A stretch of DNA of 64,000 nt from Roseibium sp. (GCA_017643925.1 JAEPML010000013.1:62001-126000); one strand, 5' to 3'. Positions 1 through 9,527 are shown, counted from the first letter of the stretch. Notes: a model not told the origin generated them from the letters alone. Made by a program: numbers and translations.

Positions 1-1
1 G

Positions 2-1021
2 GTATTCGGTCAGGTTCTGACTGCCGGACAGGGTCAGAACCCGGCACGCCAGGCTGCCATCAACGCGGGCATTCCCGACAGCTCGTCCGCCTGGACGCTG
101 AACCAGGTTTGCGGCTCCGGTCTGCGCACAGTTGCCATCGCAGCGCAGCAAATCCAGACCGGCGATGCCACCGTCGTCATGGCCGGTGGTCAGGAGAACA
201 TGTCCCTGTCACCGCATTGCGCGCACATGCGTTCCGGCTACAAGATGGGCGACTACAAGATGATCGACACGATGATCAAGGATGGTCTCTGGGACGCCTT
301 CAACGGCTACCACATGGGTCAGACCGCCGAGAACGTCGCCGAGAAATGGCAGATCAATCGCGCCCAGCAGGACGAATTTGCGGTTGCGTCCCAGAACAAG
401 GCTGAAGCGGCCCAGAAGGCCGGCAAGTTCAAGGACGAGATTACACCGGTCACCGTCAAGGAGCACCGGTCCGAGCGCGTCGTTGAAGACGACGAATACA
501 TCCGCCACGGCGCGACCCTGGACAGCGTTGCCAAGCTGCGCCCGGCCTTCAACAAGGAAGGCTCTGTCACCGCTGCAAACGCATCCGGTCTGAATGACGG
601 TGCCGCCGCCATCCTGGTGATGAGTGCTGCCGAAGCCGAAAAGCGCGGCCTGAAACCGCTCGCTCGCATTGCTTCCTGGGCAACCGCTGGCGTCAACCCG
701 GCGATCATGGGCTCCGGTCCGATCCCGGCGTCCCGCAAGGCACTGGAAAAAGCCGGCTGGGAAGCTTCCGAGCTGGACTTGGTTGAAGCAAACGAAGCTT
801 TTGCCGCCCAGGCCTGTGCGGTCAACAAGGACATGGGCTGGAACCCGGACATCGTCAACGTCAATGGCGGCGCGATTGCCATCGGTCACCCGATCGGCGC
901 ATCCGGAGCCCGCATCCTCACCACGCTGCTTCACGAAATGGAACGGCGCGACGCAAAGAAGGGCCTCGCGACACTCTGCATCGGCGGCGGCATGGGCGTT
1001 GCCATGTGCCTGGAGCGCTGA
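2..1021 (+). CDS. phaA: Acetyl-CoA acetyltransferase (beta-ketothiolase), 5' partial
   Basis: This thiolase condenses two acetyl-CoA into acetoacetyl-CoA, the first step of polyhydroxybutyrate synthesis, or runs in reverse in degradation. The window opens inside the gene: the frame is already open at base 2 and about 50 N-terminal residues are missing. The nucleophilic cysteine is visible in NQVCGSGLR (bases 101-127), the catalytic histidine in [14 protein letters not shown], and the second cysteine in CIGGGMG just before the stop. The 339 visible residues fit a family of about 390. phaB follows 114 nt downstream on the same strand, which favours the PHB role over a general atoB assignment. 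A hairpin lies between the two genes. Confidence 0.93.
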   Translation, partial: VFGQVLTAGQGQNPARQAAINAGIPDSSSAWTLNQVCGSGLRTVAIAAQQIQTGDATVVMAGGQENMSLSPHCAHMRSGYKMGDYKMIDTMIKDGLWDAFNGYHMGQTAENVAEKWQINRAQQDEFAVASQNKAEAAQKAGKFKDEITPVTVKEHRSERVVEDDEYIRHGATLDSVAKLRPAFNKEGSVTAANASGLNDGAAAILVMSAAEAEKRGLKPLARIASWATAGVNPAIMGSGPIPASRKALEKAGWEASELDLVEANEAFAAQACAVNKDMGWNPDIVNVNGGAIAIGHPIGASGARILTTLLHEMERRDAKKGLATLCIGGGMGVAMCLER

Positions 1022-1038
1022 GAATTACCTTAAACGAT

Positions 1039-1064
1039 GGCTCCCGGCCTCCGGGGCGGGAGCC
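1039..1064 (+). other. phaA-phaB intercistronic hairpin
   Basis: GGCTCCCG (1039-1046) pairs perfectly with CGGGAGCC (1057-1064) around a 10-nt loop. No T-run follows, so it is not a standard intrinsic terminator. It may be an RNA-processing or stability element that sets phaA and phaB mRNA levels separately; that role is inferred. Confidence 0.45.
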
Positions 1065-1135
1065 AGGAATGAAAGAACCCTCAAGGAGCCCTCGAAATCA
1101 AGAAGGGCCCACAGCTGGAAGTCAGGAGGAAGGGA

Positions 1136-1864
1136 ATGAGCAAGGTCGCATTGGTCACAGGTGGCACGCGTGGTATCGGCGAATCCATTTCGCGCGGTCT
1201 TAAGGATGCCGGTTACACTGTGGCGGCCACATATGCCGGCAACACCGAAAAAGCGGAAGCCTTCAAGGCCGAGACCGGTATTCACGTCTTCAAATGGGAC
1301 GTATCAGACCCTGAAGCCTGTGCCGCCGGTATCGCCCAGGTCGAAAGTGAACTCGGCCCGGTCGAAGTTCTGGTCAACAACGCGGGCATCACCCGCGATG
1401 GCATGTTCCACAAGATGAGCTTTGATCAGTGGCGCGCCGTGATCTCCACCAACCTGGATTCCATGTACACGATGACCCACCCGGTCATCAATGGCATGCG
1501 CGGGCGCGGATCCGGCCGGATCATCAACATCTCCTCCATCAACGGTCAGAAGGGCCAGATGGGCCAGGCCAACTACTCCGCCGCCAAGGCTGGTGTGATC
1601 GGCTTTACCAAGGCACTCGCACAGGAAAACGCCTTCAAGGGCATTACCGTCAACTGTGTTTGCCCTGGCTACATCAACACCGACATGGTCGCGGCCATGC
1701 CGGAAAAGGTTCTGGAATCCATCGTCTCCGGTATCCCGGTCGGCCGCCTCGGCAAGCCTGAGGAAATCGCCCAGACTGTTGTTTACCTGGCCTCCGATGC
1801 AGCAGCCTTCATGACCGGTGCGGTCATGACCATCAATGGTGGCCAGTACATCGCCAACGGCTAA
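1136..1864 (+). CDS. phaB: Acetoacetyl-CoA reductase
   Basis: This short-chain dehydrogenase reduces acetoacetyl-CoA to (R)-3-hydroxybutyryl-CoA with NADPH, the second PHB step. The 242-residue protein shows the Rossmann motif VTGGTRGIG near residue 7, the structural NNAG motif (VLVNNAGITRDG) and the catalytic tyrosine and lysine in NYSAAKAG. The length is typical of PhaB. The ATG follows a clear AGGAGG-type SD (gtcaggaggaaggga). It lies downstream of phaA and ends just before an intrinsic terminator, so the pair forms a unit. FabG is the closest alternative; the phaA linkage supports PhaB. Confidence 0.92.
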   Translation: MSKVALVTGGTRGIGESISRGLKDAGYTVAATYAGNTEKAEAFKAETGIHVFKWDVSDPEACAAGIAQVESELGPVEVLVNNAGITRDGMFHKMSFDQWRAVISTNLDSMYTMTHPVINGMRGRGSGRIINISSINGQKGQMGQANYSAAKAGVIGFTKALAQENAFKGITVNCVCPGYINTDMVAAMPEKVLESIVSGIPVGRLGKPEEIAQTVVYLASDAAAFMTGAVMTINGGQYIANG

Positions 1865-1886
1865 CGGTTCAGTTTCAAGACCTGGG

Positions 1887-1913
1887 AAAGGCGCTCTTCG
1901 GGGCGCCTTTTTT
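1887..1913 (+). terminator. Intrinsic terminator of phaAB
   Basis: AAAGGCGC (1887-1894) pairs with GCGCCTTT (1903-1910) around an 8-nt loop, and the T-run continues to 1913. It lies 22 nt after the phaB stop. The convergent DUF3299 gene ends at its edge. Confidence 0.85.
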
Positions 1914-2650
1914 CATTGATGGAAACTGGAAACAGGCTTCTGCCTGCCCTTGAAGAACCTGAGAAAACGATTTCCAAGGGATGTGTTCCCGTCCAGGGGT
2001 CGCACATCGGTCACGTTCATTTCGAACGCCGCCAGCATCTCCACCTGCCCGTCGAGCAGCATGATTTCCTGCCGTGTCATGGTCAGTGACAGCCGGCCCG
2101 TCAGCTCCACCGGTTCATAGATGGCCTCCGCGGTGTAGTCCGTGTCCAGCTTGTAGCGAATCATCTGGTTTGGGTCCGGCGCCGGCATATGGCTGCACAT
2201 GCCCGCTTCCGGAACGAGATGTCCGGACACGACCGGTCCTCCATCCGCAGGCTCAACCGGGATGACATACCCGGTGATCGTAATTTCCTCACCCGCAAGA
2301 CCGGCATTCCCGGAAAGCGCCGCCTTGACTCTCTTCTTCCCAATCTCCTTGCGCCGGGAGAGCAGTTGATCGGTCTGGACACCGGCTGCGGCAAGTCTGG
2401 CTTCCTCATTGTTCAACCTGGCCTCGGCTTCCTGCCGGGCACTGCCCACGAGCCCGGGCTGTTCCAGTTGTTTCCGAAGTCGAAGCACTGTCCCGAGGGA
2501 TCGGAGTTCGCGAATGCCGAGCGCAGCAAACGGATCCTCGAAGTCAGCCGCCTCTGGATCCTTCAGATCCGGCCAGCTCACGGGCATCGCAGCATTCGCA
2601 AGCGGCATCCAGAACAACAGCGCGGTGACAAGAACGACCAGTGACTTCAA
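1913..2650 (-). CDS. DUF3299-type exported protein
   Basis: The predicted 245-residue protein has an N-terminal signal sequence (LVVLVTALLFWMPLANA) and a C-terminal half that I recognise as DUF3299-like (GYVIPVEPADGG, LVPEAGMCSHMPAPDPNQMI). It is probably periplasmic; the function is unknown. An ATG at 2704 would add 18 residues before the signal peptide. The TTG at 2650 is preceded by a perfect AGGAGG at 8-nt spacing and puts the signal sequence at the extreme N terminus, so I chose it. The middle (residues about 45-100) is charged and helical. The gene converges on phaB with no room between them. Confidence 0.75.
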   Translation of the reverse strand: MKSLVVLVTALLFWMPLANAAMPVSWPDLKDPEAADFEDPFAALGIRELRSLGTVLRLRKQLEQPGLVGSARQEAEARLNNEEARLAAAGVQTDQLLSRRKEIGKKRVKAALSGNAGLAGEEITITGYVIPVEPADGGPVVSGHLVPEAGMCSHMPAPDPNQMIRYKLDTDYTAEAIYEPVELTGRLSLTMTRQEIMLLDGQVEMLAAFEMNVTDVRPLDGNTSLGNRFLRFFKGRQKPVSSFHQ

Positions 2651-2793
2651 TTGCGGAGCCTCCTGAGCCCTCTGATACCGACTGAATTTGGCAGAAATCG
2701 GCATCTTTCAATACTTAACATCGCACGAACCCTTGACCAGTCATGTCCCGACCCCCTATTTCCCCGTTGAACCGGACCCGGAGAAGCAGACAT

Positions 2794-3435
2794 ATGGAAT
2801 TTGAGCACGCCCCGAACGACCCGACGCGCAAGGAACTGTCGCCGCTCCTGAAACTGGCGCTGGAACTTGGCCCGCTTGGCGTATTCTTCCTGTTCAATTC
2901 AAGGGGTGAGCAGATCGCTGAATCCTTTCCGGTGCTTCAGGCGCTTGGTCAGCCCATCTTCCTCGCAACGGCTGCCTTCATGGTGGCAATCACGATCTCG
3001 CTTGTCGTATCCCTCTGGCTCACGAAGCGGCTGCCGATCATGCCTCTCGTCTCGGGTGTCGTGGTCCTCGTCTTCGGCGCACTGACACTCTGGCTGCATG
3101 ACGAGCTCTTCATCAAGCTCAAGCCAACCATCGTCAACTGCCTGTTCGGCTCGATCCTGCTGGGCGGCTTGCTGTTTGGAAAGTCCCTTCTGGGCTATGT
3201 CTTCGACAGCGCGTTCAAGCTGACCGATGAAGGCTGGCGCAAGCTGACTTTACGATGGGGCATCTTCTTTTTCGTGCTTGCGATCATCAACGAAATTGTC
3301 TGGCGCAGTTTCTCGACCGATTTCTGGGTCAACTTCAAGGTATTCGGTGTCATGCCAATCACCCTGGTGTTCACCCTCACCCAGCTGCCGCTCATTCAGA
3401 AATACGCGATTGTCGAAGAAGGTTCGGACGCCTGA
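2794..3435 (+). CDS. ispZ: Septation protein A / YciB family inner-membrane protein
   Basis: This is a polytopic inner-membrane protein of the IspZ/YciB family, linked to septation and envelope integrity. The 213 residues hold about six hydrophobic segments, starting with the typical [20 protein letters not shown], followed by [35 protein letters not shown] and [17 protein letters not shown]. An upstream ATG at 2743 is in frame, but the ATG at 2794 has GGAGAAG at 7-nt spacing and the shorter form matches the family better. In many alphaproteobacteria this gene lies beside ftsY; here it is about 16 kb away. Confidence 0.85.
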   Translation: MEFEHAPNDPTRKELSPLLKLALELGPLGVFFLFNSRGEQIAESFPVLQALGQPIFLATAAFMVAITISLVVSLWLTKRLPIMPLVSGVVVLVFGALTLWLHDELFIKLKPTIVNCLFGSILLGGLLFGKSLLGYVFDSAFKLTDEGWRKLTLRWGIFFFVLAIINEIVWRSFSTDFWVNFKVFGVMPITLVFTLTQLPLIQKYAIVEEGSDA

Positions 3436-3440
3436 TGCGT

Positions 3441-3468
3441 TGGATACGGCACGCGGCCGTATCCATTT
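3441..3468. terminator. Hairpin between convergent genes, terminator-like
   Basis: TGGATACGG (3441-3449) pairs with CCGTATCCA (3457-3465) around a 7-nt loop, six bases after the ispZ stop. Only TTT follows, so termination strength is uncertain. It could serve ispZ and, in the other direction, the gene ending at 3502. Confidence 0.5.
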
Positions 3469-3501
3469 GATCGCGCGAGCCGGCCTTCGTCTGCTTGAGC
3501 C

Positions 3502-3927
3502 CTAGTGCGGATCCATTCCATGCCCGAAGGAAACATCGCGGCGGGCGCCGGTGATGGAAATCGAGAAGCCTGCAATCACGTCAATCAGCGAAATCACTGT
3601 CAGCACGAAGAAGAGCGACGTTGCCGCCTGCGGCAGGATGAGAAACTCCACCAGGTAGGCGACGAAAACCAGCACTGAAAACATATGATCGAGCAGCGCC
3701 GCAGTGCCGATGCGCGTCGCCTTCAGGATTTCGATGAAAAGAAAGAACAGGCCGACCGCGATCAGGAGATCACTCGACAGGAGCTCAAACGTCGCACCGG
3801 ACACCATGTCGATCGTGAAGACCGGCTTCGACCAGAACCCGGGATCGTTTGCACCGGCGGAAAATGCGACGGCGTTGTAGATCAGGAAGGTGAACAGGGT
3901 GAAAGGTACAGCGGAGAAAAGGCGCAT
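3502..3927 (-). CDS. Small polytopic membrane protein, function unknown
   Basis: The 141-residue protein is predicted to be integral to the inner membrane, with about four hydrophobic segments: FSAVPFTLFTFLIYNAVAF, SSDLLIAVGLFFLFIEILKA, HMFSVLVFVAYLVEFLIL and TSLFFVLTVISLIDVIAGF. The tail is short and hydrophilic (ARRDVSFGHGMDPH). The ATG is preceded by GGGAG at about 8 nt. I do not recognise catalytic motifs. It stands alone between ispZ (convergent) and rpmF (same strand, upstream, with its own terminator), so context gives no role. Confidence 0.75.
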   Translation of the reverse strand: MRLFSAVPFTLFTFLIYNAVAFSAGANDPGFWSKPVFTIDMVSGATFELLSSDLLIAVGLFFLFIEILKATRIGTAALLDHMFSVLVFVAYLVEFLILPQAATSLFFVLTVISLIDVIAGFSISITGARRDVSFGHGMDPH

Positions 3928-4011
3928 GGAGCGGCTCCCGGAATGATTTGGCCCTGGCCGGGCGGAACGCGCGGAGCTGACACGATCAGGCGGGGGAATT
4001 CAAGACAAAAG

Positions 4012-4043
4012 AAAAAGGCCGGCCTGTCGAAACAAGGCCAGCC
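4012..4043 (-). terminator. Intrinsic terminator of rpmF
   Basis: Read on the minus strand, GGCTGGCCT pairs with AGGCCGGCC (one U-G wobble) and is followed by TTTTT (4012-4016). It lies about 33 nt downstream of the rpmF stop. Confidence 0.75.
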
Positions 4044-4075
4044 TCAATCCTGGTTTGCCATGCGGCGATCCACCC

Positions 4076-4261
4076 TTAGGCGTCGTCCTTAGCGGACAGG
4101 ATCTGACGGCCTCGGTACATGCCGGTCTTCAGGTCAACGTGATGCGGGCGACGCAGTTCGCCTGAATCCTTGTCCTCGACGTAAGTCGGCTGCTTGAGGG
4201 CGTCCGCGGAACGGCGAAAACCGCGCTTCATGCGCGAGGTTTTTCTCTTTGGAACGGCCAT
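4076..4261 (-). CDS. rpmF: 50S ribosomal protein L32
   Basis: This is a small structural protein of the large ribosomal subunit. The 61-residue product begins [18 protein letters not shown], the signature of bacterial L32, and is strongly basic at the N terminus. It lacks the zinc-binding cysteine pairs of some L32 forms, as is usual in alphaproteobacteria. The frame is open far upstream, but the ATG at 4261 has GGAGAA at about 8 nt and gives the correct family length. A promoter candidate lies 88 nt upstream and a terminator follows, so it is probably monocistronic. Confidence 0.96.
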   Translation of the reverse strand: MAVPKRKTSRMKRGFRRSADALKQPTYVEDKDSGELRRPHHVDLKTGMYRGRQILSAKDDA

Positions 4262-4348
4262 TTTGTTTTTCTCCGTGGTCCACAACACCGCGGCCCGGAC
4301 CGGGTTAGCCCGGGGCGTGGCAGCACGCAGTGTGTTCGAATGCGCGGC

Positions 4349-4377
4349 GTTATACAGGCAACGCCAGCGTTTTGCCA
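4349..4377 (-). promoter_or_regulatory. Candidate promoter for rpmF
   Basis: On the minus strand TATAAC (4349-4354) is a good -10 box, with TGGCAA (4372-4377) exactly 17 nt upstream as a weak -35. It lies in the mtgA-rpmF gap and predicts a leader of about 80 nt. This is sequence resemblance only. Confidence 0.4.
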
Positions 4378-4442
4378 CCCCAAAGTCGAAATTTTCTTGG
4401 TCTATCTGACGATTGCCGCTGCAATATTTGGTCCGAGAGGGA

Positions 4443-5186
4443 TCAGTTGCCCAGAACACAGCCGAAGATTGGCCCGGCCCCCTTGACCCTGGCAAGGTTC
4501 GTTCCCGCCAATCGGCGGTGTCCTGCAGACGGTTTGGCTGGATTTCGGCGCAGCGGATTGGGAAGCGCGGTGGCAAGGCGCGCGGCCTCGACACGTGTCA
4601 GATCCTTTGCCGGTTTGCCGAACCAGGCTTGCGCCGCCGCCTCGGCCCCGAATATGCCCTCGCCCCACTCGGCGATATTGAGATAGATCTCCAGAACGCG
4701 TTTTTTCGTCAGGAACGCATCCAGCATGAGGGCCAGCGGCAATTCCAGGCCCTTGCGGATGTAGGACCGCTCGCCCCAAAGAAAGAGGTTCTTGGCGGTC
4801 TGCATGGTGATTGTGCTTGCCCCGCGGGGCCGTTCGCCTTCGCTCAGGGCCTCCACCTGATCCTGGAGCGCATCCCATTCGACACCGTGATTTTCACAGA
4901 ACCCGCTGTCTTCAGAGGTGATGACGGACCTGACGAGGTTGGGCGAAATCTCGTCCAGCGGCACCCACTGGCGGTCAACCCAGAGCAGCTGCACGTACCG
5001 GGCTATCATCAGCGTGCTGACCGGCGGCACCACGGAATAGATCACTGTCAGCACCGGCGGCAGCAGCAACACGATCAGGAAAAGCTGCAAGAGACGTCTT
5101 TTGGCAACTTGCCAGATCGAGCGCTTCCTGCGGGCCGATCGCCCAGAAGCCGGCTCCCGTCGCGTTGCTGGCTTAACTCTCGCCAT
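4443..5186 (-). CDS. mtgA: Monofunctional biosynthetic peptidoglycan transglycosylase
   Basis: This GT51 glycosyltransferase polymerises lipid II into glycan strands at the periplasmic face of the inner membrane. The 247-residue protein has a basic cytoplasmic tail, one membrane anchor ([21 protein letters not shown]) and the GT51 motifs: the catalytic glutamate region [30 protein letters not shown], and [15 protein letters not shown]. There is no transpeptidase domain, hence monofunctional. The start overlaps the end of the upstream methyltransferase by 14 nt, which implies coupled translation. Confidence 0.93.
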   Translation of the reverse strand: MARVKPATRREPASGRSARRKRSIWQVAKRRLLQLFLIVLLLPPVLTVIYSVVPPVSTLMIARYVQLLWVDRQWVPLDEISPNLVRSVITSEDSGFCENHGVEWDALQDQVEALSEGERPRGASTITMQTAKNLFLWGERSYIRKGLELPLALMLDAFLTKKRVLEIYLNIAEWGEGIFGAEAAAQAWFGKPAKDLTRVEAARLATALPNPLRRNPAKPSAGHRRLAGTNLARVKGAGPIFGCVLGN

Positions 5187-6393
5187 TCATTTCCCGTTCG
5201 TTGTCGACAATAAAATCCCGAATGATCGGAACAGCATCGCGTTCCTTCGACAGAAGCAGCTGGAACACCATGTTCGAACCGTGCAGGAACCCCAGTTCCA
5301 CGGCACACAGGTAGAATTCCCACATCCGGCAGAAAGCTTCGTCGTAAAGCTCCGCGGCGGCGCCTCTCTTTTCCTCGAAGCGGACCCGCCAGTCCCGGAT
5401 GGTATAATAGTAGTGCAACCGCAGGATTTCCGCGTCGCAGACCCATAACCCAAGCCGCTCTGTCGATGCAAAGACTTCTGAAAGCGCCGGAACATATCCC
5501 CCGGGGAATATGTATTTCCTGATGAAGGGCCCCGTTGTTCCCGGAGGTGTCATGCGCCCGATGGAATGTATGACCGCGTAGCCGCTGTCCGTCAGACAGG
5601 CCCGGATCTTGCCGAAATACTCATCCAGATGACCGATGCCGACATGCTCCATCATGCCGACCGATATGACCCGGTCAAAACGCCCCTCGAATTCCCTGTA
5701 GTCCTTCAGAACGAATGTTACCCGGTCCTCAACCCCGGCAGCCCTGACCCGCTCTTCGGCGATCTTGACCTGCTCGGGGGAGACATTGAGCGAGGTGACC
5801 CTTGCCCCGGCCTGCGCCATGCGAATGGCAAGCGACCCCCATCCGCCACCGATCTCGAGCACTTCCATGTCAGGCTTCAGGTCGAGCTTGGCCACAAGGT
5901 GAGTGAGCTTGGCCGCCTGCGCCGCCTCCAGGCTGTCTTCAGCGCTCGTGTAATAGGCACAGCTGTAGTTCAGACCATCGTCCAGGAACAGGCGATAGAG
6001 ATCCGTCGACAGGTCATAATGGTGGCGTGCCTGCTTCTTCGCCCGTTCAACGCTGTTCTTCTGCTGGTGTCGCCGAAAAAGCTTCCAGCCCTTGCGTAGC
6101 AGCCCTTGAACCGGATTTGCCCCGAGGGGAGCCCGGTTGATCGAAAACAGGAACATGAAATCGTAACAGGTCGAGTCTTCTTCCATGGTGAGGCTGCCAT
6201 CCATATAGGCTTCGCCCGCCGCCAGTTCGGGATTGAAAAACAGCGAACGGTACAGCTTCTTGTCGTGCAGCCGGATTGTTACCGTCGGTCCGTCTTCACC
6301 CGATCCGAATTCGTGGATCTTGCCGTCAACATCCATGACGCGCATCCGGCCGCGCTTGATGAAGGAACGAAGCAGACTCGACAGCAATTTCAT
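5173..6393 (-). CDS. Cyclopropane-fatty-acyl-phospholipid synthase family methyltransferase
   Basis: This SAM-dependent enzyme probably methylenates unsaturated acyl chains of membrane phospholipids. The 406-residue protein has the SAM-binding motif VLEIGGGWGSLAIRMA near residue 183 and the family segments NYSCAYY, SVGMMEHVG and YIFPGGYVPALSEV. The frame is open to 6630, but the ATG at 6393 has GGAGAA at 7 nt and gives the expected N terminus (MKLLSSLLRSFIKRG). It is the first gene of a unit with mtgA. The exact product (cyclopropane versus another modified fatty acid) cannot be told from sequence. Confidence 0.85.
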   Translation of the reverse strand: MKLLSSLLRSFIKRGRMRVMDVDGKIHEFGSGEDGPTVTIRLHDKKLYRSLFFNPELAAGEAYMDGSLTMEEDSTCYDFMFLFSINRAPLGANPVQGLLRKGWKLFRRHQQKNSVERAKKQARHHYDLSTDLYRLFLDDGLNYSCAYYTSAEDSLEAAQAAKLTHLVAKLDLKPDMEVLEIGGGWGSLAIRMAQAGARVTSLNVSPEQVKIAEERVRAAGVEDRVTFVLKDYREFEGRFDRVISVGMMEHVGIGHLDEYFGKIRACLTDSGYAVIHSIGRMTPPGTTGPFIRKYIFPGGYVPALSEVFASTERLGLWVCDAEILRLHYYYTIRDWRVRFEEKRGAAAELYDEAFCRMWEFYLCAVELGFLHGSNMVFQLLLSKERDAVPIIRDFIVDNEREMNGES

Positions 6394-6539
6394 AAGGCAA
6401 TTCTCCGGATCAAATGGCGTTCTGATCGTTGGGCAATCGGCGCTTAGATCATTTTTTCTAAATCGAGCCTTGACGATACAGCGATTTGGTTTCAGGGAAA
6501 CCCGAACTTTGAAAAAGTTTGGCCGGCCCGGAGCATAAT

Positions 6540-7445
6540 GTGACTTTTGACCTGAAACAGCATCTGACAGATCAAGCCGCGAAAGTGGAAACGGTTCTCG
6601 ACCGGTTGCTGGACGAAACCCCGCTTGCATCCGAGATCACACGCCCGCCGAGATTGCTGGCCGCCATGCGGCACGGCGCTCTAAACGGCGGCAAGCGCCT
6701 GCGGCCGATCCTGTTTCTGGAAACCGCCAACCTGTTCCAGCATGAAACCGAGGGCGCAGTCCTGGCCGCCTGCGCGCTTGAACTGATCCATTGCTATTCG
6801 CTTGTTCACGACGACCTGCCAGCCATGGATGACGACGACCTCAGGCGCGGTCAGCCGACCGTACACAAGGCCTATGATGAAGCCACCGCCATCCTTGCCG
6901 GTGACGCCCTGCTTACGCTCGCCTTCGACGTGATCACGGATGACAAGGTGCATCCGGACGCCTCCCTGCGGCTCCGGCTCTCAAGGGAATTGGCACGGGC
7001 AGCAGGGATTGGCGGCATGGCCGGCGGCCAGATGCTCGACCTGGAATCCGAACATCGCGACCGGACGGAAACGGAAATCCGGCGGCTGCAATCAATGAAA
7101 ACCGGTGCACTGCTGCGCTATGCCTGCCGCGCCGGCGCCATTCTCGCCAACGCCTCGGACAGTGACATTGAAAGGCTTACCCGCTTTGGCGAGGTGATCG
7201 GTCTGGCCTTCCAGCTGGCAGACGATCTCCTGGATGTGGAAGCCAGCGCCGAAGCCATGGGCAAGGCGACCGGAAAAGATGCCGAAGCGGGTAAGGCGAC
7301 CCTTGTCGGCCTGTTGGGCGTGGAACAGACCCGCGCAGAGCTCAAGCGGCTGTTGCAGGAAGCCGAAGACCTCATGCAGCCCTACGGAGAAACGGCAAAC
7401 ACGCTGAAGGCGCTCGCCGACTATATAGTCAATCGGACGAACTGA
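6540..7445 (+). CDS. ispA: Farnesyl diphosphate synthase (short-chain polyprenyl synthetase)
   Basis: It makes farnesyl diphosphate from IPP and DMAPP for quinones, undecaprenyl carriers and other isoprenoids. The 301-residue protein shows GGKRLRP, the first aspartate-rich motif in DDLPAMDDDDLRRG, and the second as DDLLD near residue 230. A TTG at 6519 is in frame, but the GTG at 6540 is preceded by GGAG at 6-nt spacing and gives the family length. It is divergent from the fatty-acid synthase-like gene. The 3' end overlaps the convergent prephenate dehydrogenase gene by 17 nt. Geranylgeranyl specificity cannot be excluded. Confidence 0.9.
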   Translation: MTFDLKQHLTDQAAKVETVLDRLLDETPLASEITRPPRLLAAMRHGALNGGKRLRPILFLETANLFQHETEGAVLAACALELIHCYSLVHDDLPAMDDDDLRRGQPTVHKAYDEATAILAGDALLTLAFDVITDDKVHPDASLRLRLSRELARAAGIGGMAGGQMLDLESEHRDRTETEIRRLQSMKTGALLRYACRAGAILANASDSDIERLTRFGEVIGLAFQLADDLLDVEASAEAMGKATGKDAEAGKATLVGLLGVEQTRAELKRLLQEAEDLMQPYGETANTLKALADYIVNRTN

Positions 7446-8373
7446 CCGTTTCGCTTGCCGTGTGACGGCCGAAGTCGGGAGCGTCGGTCTCCTGGCCTGC
7501 TTCGATGATCGAACTGCGGATGCCGCGCGTGCGGGTGAACATGTCGAACAGCTTGTCTCCGTCCCCCCAACGGATTGCCCTTTGCAGCGCTGACAGGTCC
7601 TCGGAGAACCGGGCCAGCATTTCCAGGATGGCATCCTTGTTGTTGAGACAGACATCACGCCACATCGTCGGGTCGGAGGCGGCAAGGCGCGTGAAATCGC
7701 GGAAACCGGAGGCGGAGTACTTGATCACCTGCGACTTTGTCACCGTTTCAAGGTCATCCGCCGTGCCCACGATGTTGTAGGCGATCAGGTGCGGCAGGTG
7801 AGAAACGATCGCCAGCACAAGATCATGATGTTTCGGTTCCATCTGATCGACATCGGAGCCGCAGCCCTGCCAGAAGGCCGTCAGTTTCTGCAGTGCATCG
7901 GGGTCGACATCAGGTGTCGGCGTCAATATGCACCAGCGATGATCGAAGAGCGTCGGGAAGCCGGCATCCGGACCCGAATGTTCCGTACCTGCGATCGGGT
8001 GACCGGGTATGAAGTGGACACCTTCTGGCACATGCGGTCCGACCTGTTCCACCACGGAGCCCTTTGTCGAACCGACATCCGTCAGGACGGCGCCTTTCTT
8101 GAGCGCCGGTGAGATCCATTTGGCCACCGACTCGTTGGCGCCGACCGGAACACACAAGATGACGAGATCGGCACCCTCGACCGCGACAGCCGCATCGAGC
8201 TCATAGACATCGCCCAGGCCCAGCTCCTCTGCCCGCTGCAACGTCGCGGGCGAACGGGTGGAAATCGCGATCTCCTTCACAAGGCCGCGCTGCCGCGCCG
8301 CCTGCGCAATGGACGACCCGATCAAACCGATCCCGATCAGGGCCATACGCTCGAAAATGGGAGCACCAGTCAT
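7429..8373 (-). CDS. tyrC: Prephenate/arogenate dehydrogenase family protein
   Basis: It oxidatively decarboxylates prephenate or arogenate toward tyrosine with NAD(P). The 314-residue product has an N-terminal nucleotide-binding motif (ALIGIGLIGSSIAQAA) and the substrate-site segment HPIAGTEHSGPDAG with its catalytic histidine. The frame extends to 8652, but the ATG at 8373 follows a purine-rich SD (GAGAAG) and gives the family length. It is the last gene of a chorismate mutase-hisC-dehydrogenase operon, 17 nt after hisC. No ACT or chorismate mutase domain is attached. The symbol is a best guess. Confidence 0.88.
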   Translation of the reverse strand: MTGAPIFERMALIGIGLIGSSIAQAARQRGLVKEIAISTRSPATLQRAEELGLGDVYELDAAVAVEGADLVILCVPVGANESVAKWISPALKKGAVLTDVGSTKGSVVEQVGPHVPEGVHFIPGHPIAGTEHSGPDAGFPTLFDHRWCILTPTPDVDPDALQKLTAFWQGCGSDVDQMEPKHHDLVLAIVSHLPHLIAYNIVGTADDLETVTKSQVIKYSASGFRDFTRLAASDPTMWRDVCLNNKDAILEMLARFSEDLSALQRAIRWGDGDKLFDMFTRTRGIRSSIIEAGQETDAPDFGRHTASETVSSSD

Positions 8374-8390
8374 CTTGTCTTTTTCTTCTC

Positions 8391-9527
8391 TCAGGCTTGT
8401 CCCAGAAAGTCCGCCAGATGAGCAACAACCGTGCGGTTGGCCTCCTCCGAACCAATCGTCATGCGAATAGAATTTGGCAGACCATAATTGCCGACCATGC
8501 GCAAGACGCAGCCACGTTCCAGAAGGTAGGCGTCGGCATCCTTGGCCCGTTTTCCGTCCTCGTCCGGGAAATGCACGAGCACGAAATTGCCAACGCTCGG
8601 GGTCACCGTCAGGCCGAGTTTTTCCAACTCGGCGGTCACCCAGGGAAGCCACTGGTCATTGTGCTCAACGGACCGGTTGACGAAGTCGCGGTCCTGCACC
8701 GACGCGATCCCTGCGGCGATGGCAACACCGGAAATGTTGAAAGGACCGCGTATGCGGTTCAGTGCGTCTATGACATGAGCCGGACCAAAACCCCAGCCGA
8801 GGCGAAGGTTCGCCAGACCGTAGATCTTGGAAAACGTCCGGGTCATGAAGACGTTCTCGGACGTCGCTGCCAGCTCGATGCCGCTCTCGTAGTCGTTCCG
8901 GCGCACATATTCACCATAGGCTGCGTCCAGCACCAGAAGGACATGCGAAGGCAGGTTTTCATGCAGGCGACGGACTTCCTCAAACGGCAGATAGGTCCCG
9001 GTCGGATTGTTCGGGTTGGCAATGAAGACCATCTTGGTCTTGTCGCTGACCCGCGCAAGGATGGCGTCGACATCGGTCGTGAGGTTCTTTTCCGGTGCAA
9101 TAATCGGTGTTGCCCCGGCGGCCCGGATGGCAATGTCGTAGACCAGAAATCCGTGCTCGGAATAGATCGCCTCGTCCCCTGGTGCCAGGTAACCATAGGC
9201 CAGCATGCTCAGGACCTCATCGGAACCGGCGCCGCAAATGATCCGGTCCGGATTCAGCCCGTAGATATCGCCGATGGCGGCCCGCAGCTCGGTTGCCGCG
9301 CCATCGGGATAAAGCTCGAGCTTGCGGGCAACGGTTTCAATCGCTTCCCTTGCCGCCGGGCTGGTACCAAGCGGCGTTTCGTTTGACGAAAGCTTGTGGA
9401 GCGTCTTGCCGTGGCTGCCCTTGGACTTGCCTGGCACATAGGCCGCAATATCCAGAACACCGGGCTTGGGTTGCGGCCGGTCGGAACGCAACACGTCTGC
9501 TTGCTTTACTGTCGTCATCTCATTCAT
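8391..9527 (-). CDS. hisC: Histidinol-phosphate / aromatic aminotransferase (HisC family)
   Basis: This PLP-dependent class I/II aminotransferase acts on histidinol phosphate and, in many alphaproteobacteria, also on aromatic keto acids. The 378-residue protein contains the PLP lysine in [20 protein letters not shown], the aspartate region [14 protein letters not shown] and the N-terminal SSNETPLG. Its ATG overlaps the stop of the upstream chorismate mutase gene (ATGA, 9524-9527). Its place between chorismate mutase and prephenate dehydrogenase suggests it also serves tyrosine and phenylalanine transamination; that second role is inferred. Confidence 0.9.
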   Translation of the reverse strand: MNEMTTVKQADVLRSDRPQPKPGVLDIAAYVPGKSKGSHGKTLHKLSSNETPLGTSPAAREAIETVARKLELYPDGAATELRAAIGDIYGLNPDRIICGAGSDEVLSMLAYGYLAPGDEAIYSEHGFLVYDIAIRAAGATPIIAPEKNLTTDVDAILARVSDKTKMVFIANPNNPTGTYLPFEEVRRLHENLPSHVLLVLDAAYGEYVRRNDYESGIELAATSENVFMTRTFSKIYGLANLRLGWGFGPAHVIDALNRIRGPFNISGVAIAAGIASVQDRDFVNRSVEHNDQWLPWVTAELEKLGLTVTPSVGNFVLVHFPDEDGKRAKDADAYLLERGCVLRMVGNYGLPNSIRMTIGSEEANRTVVAHLADFLGQA

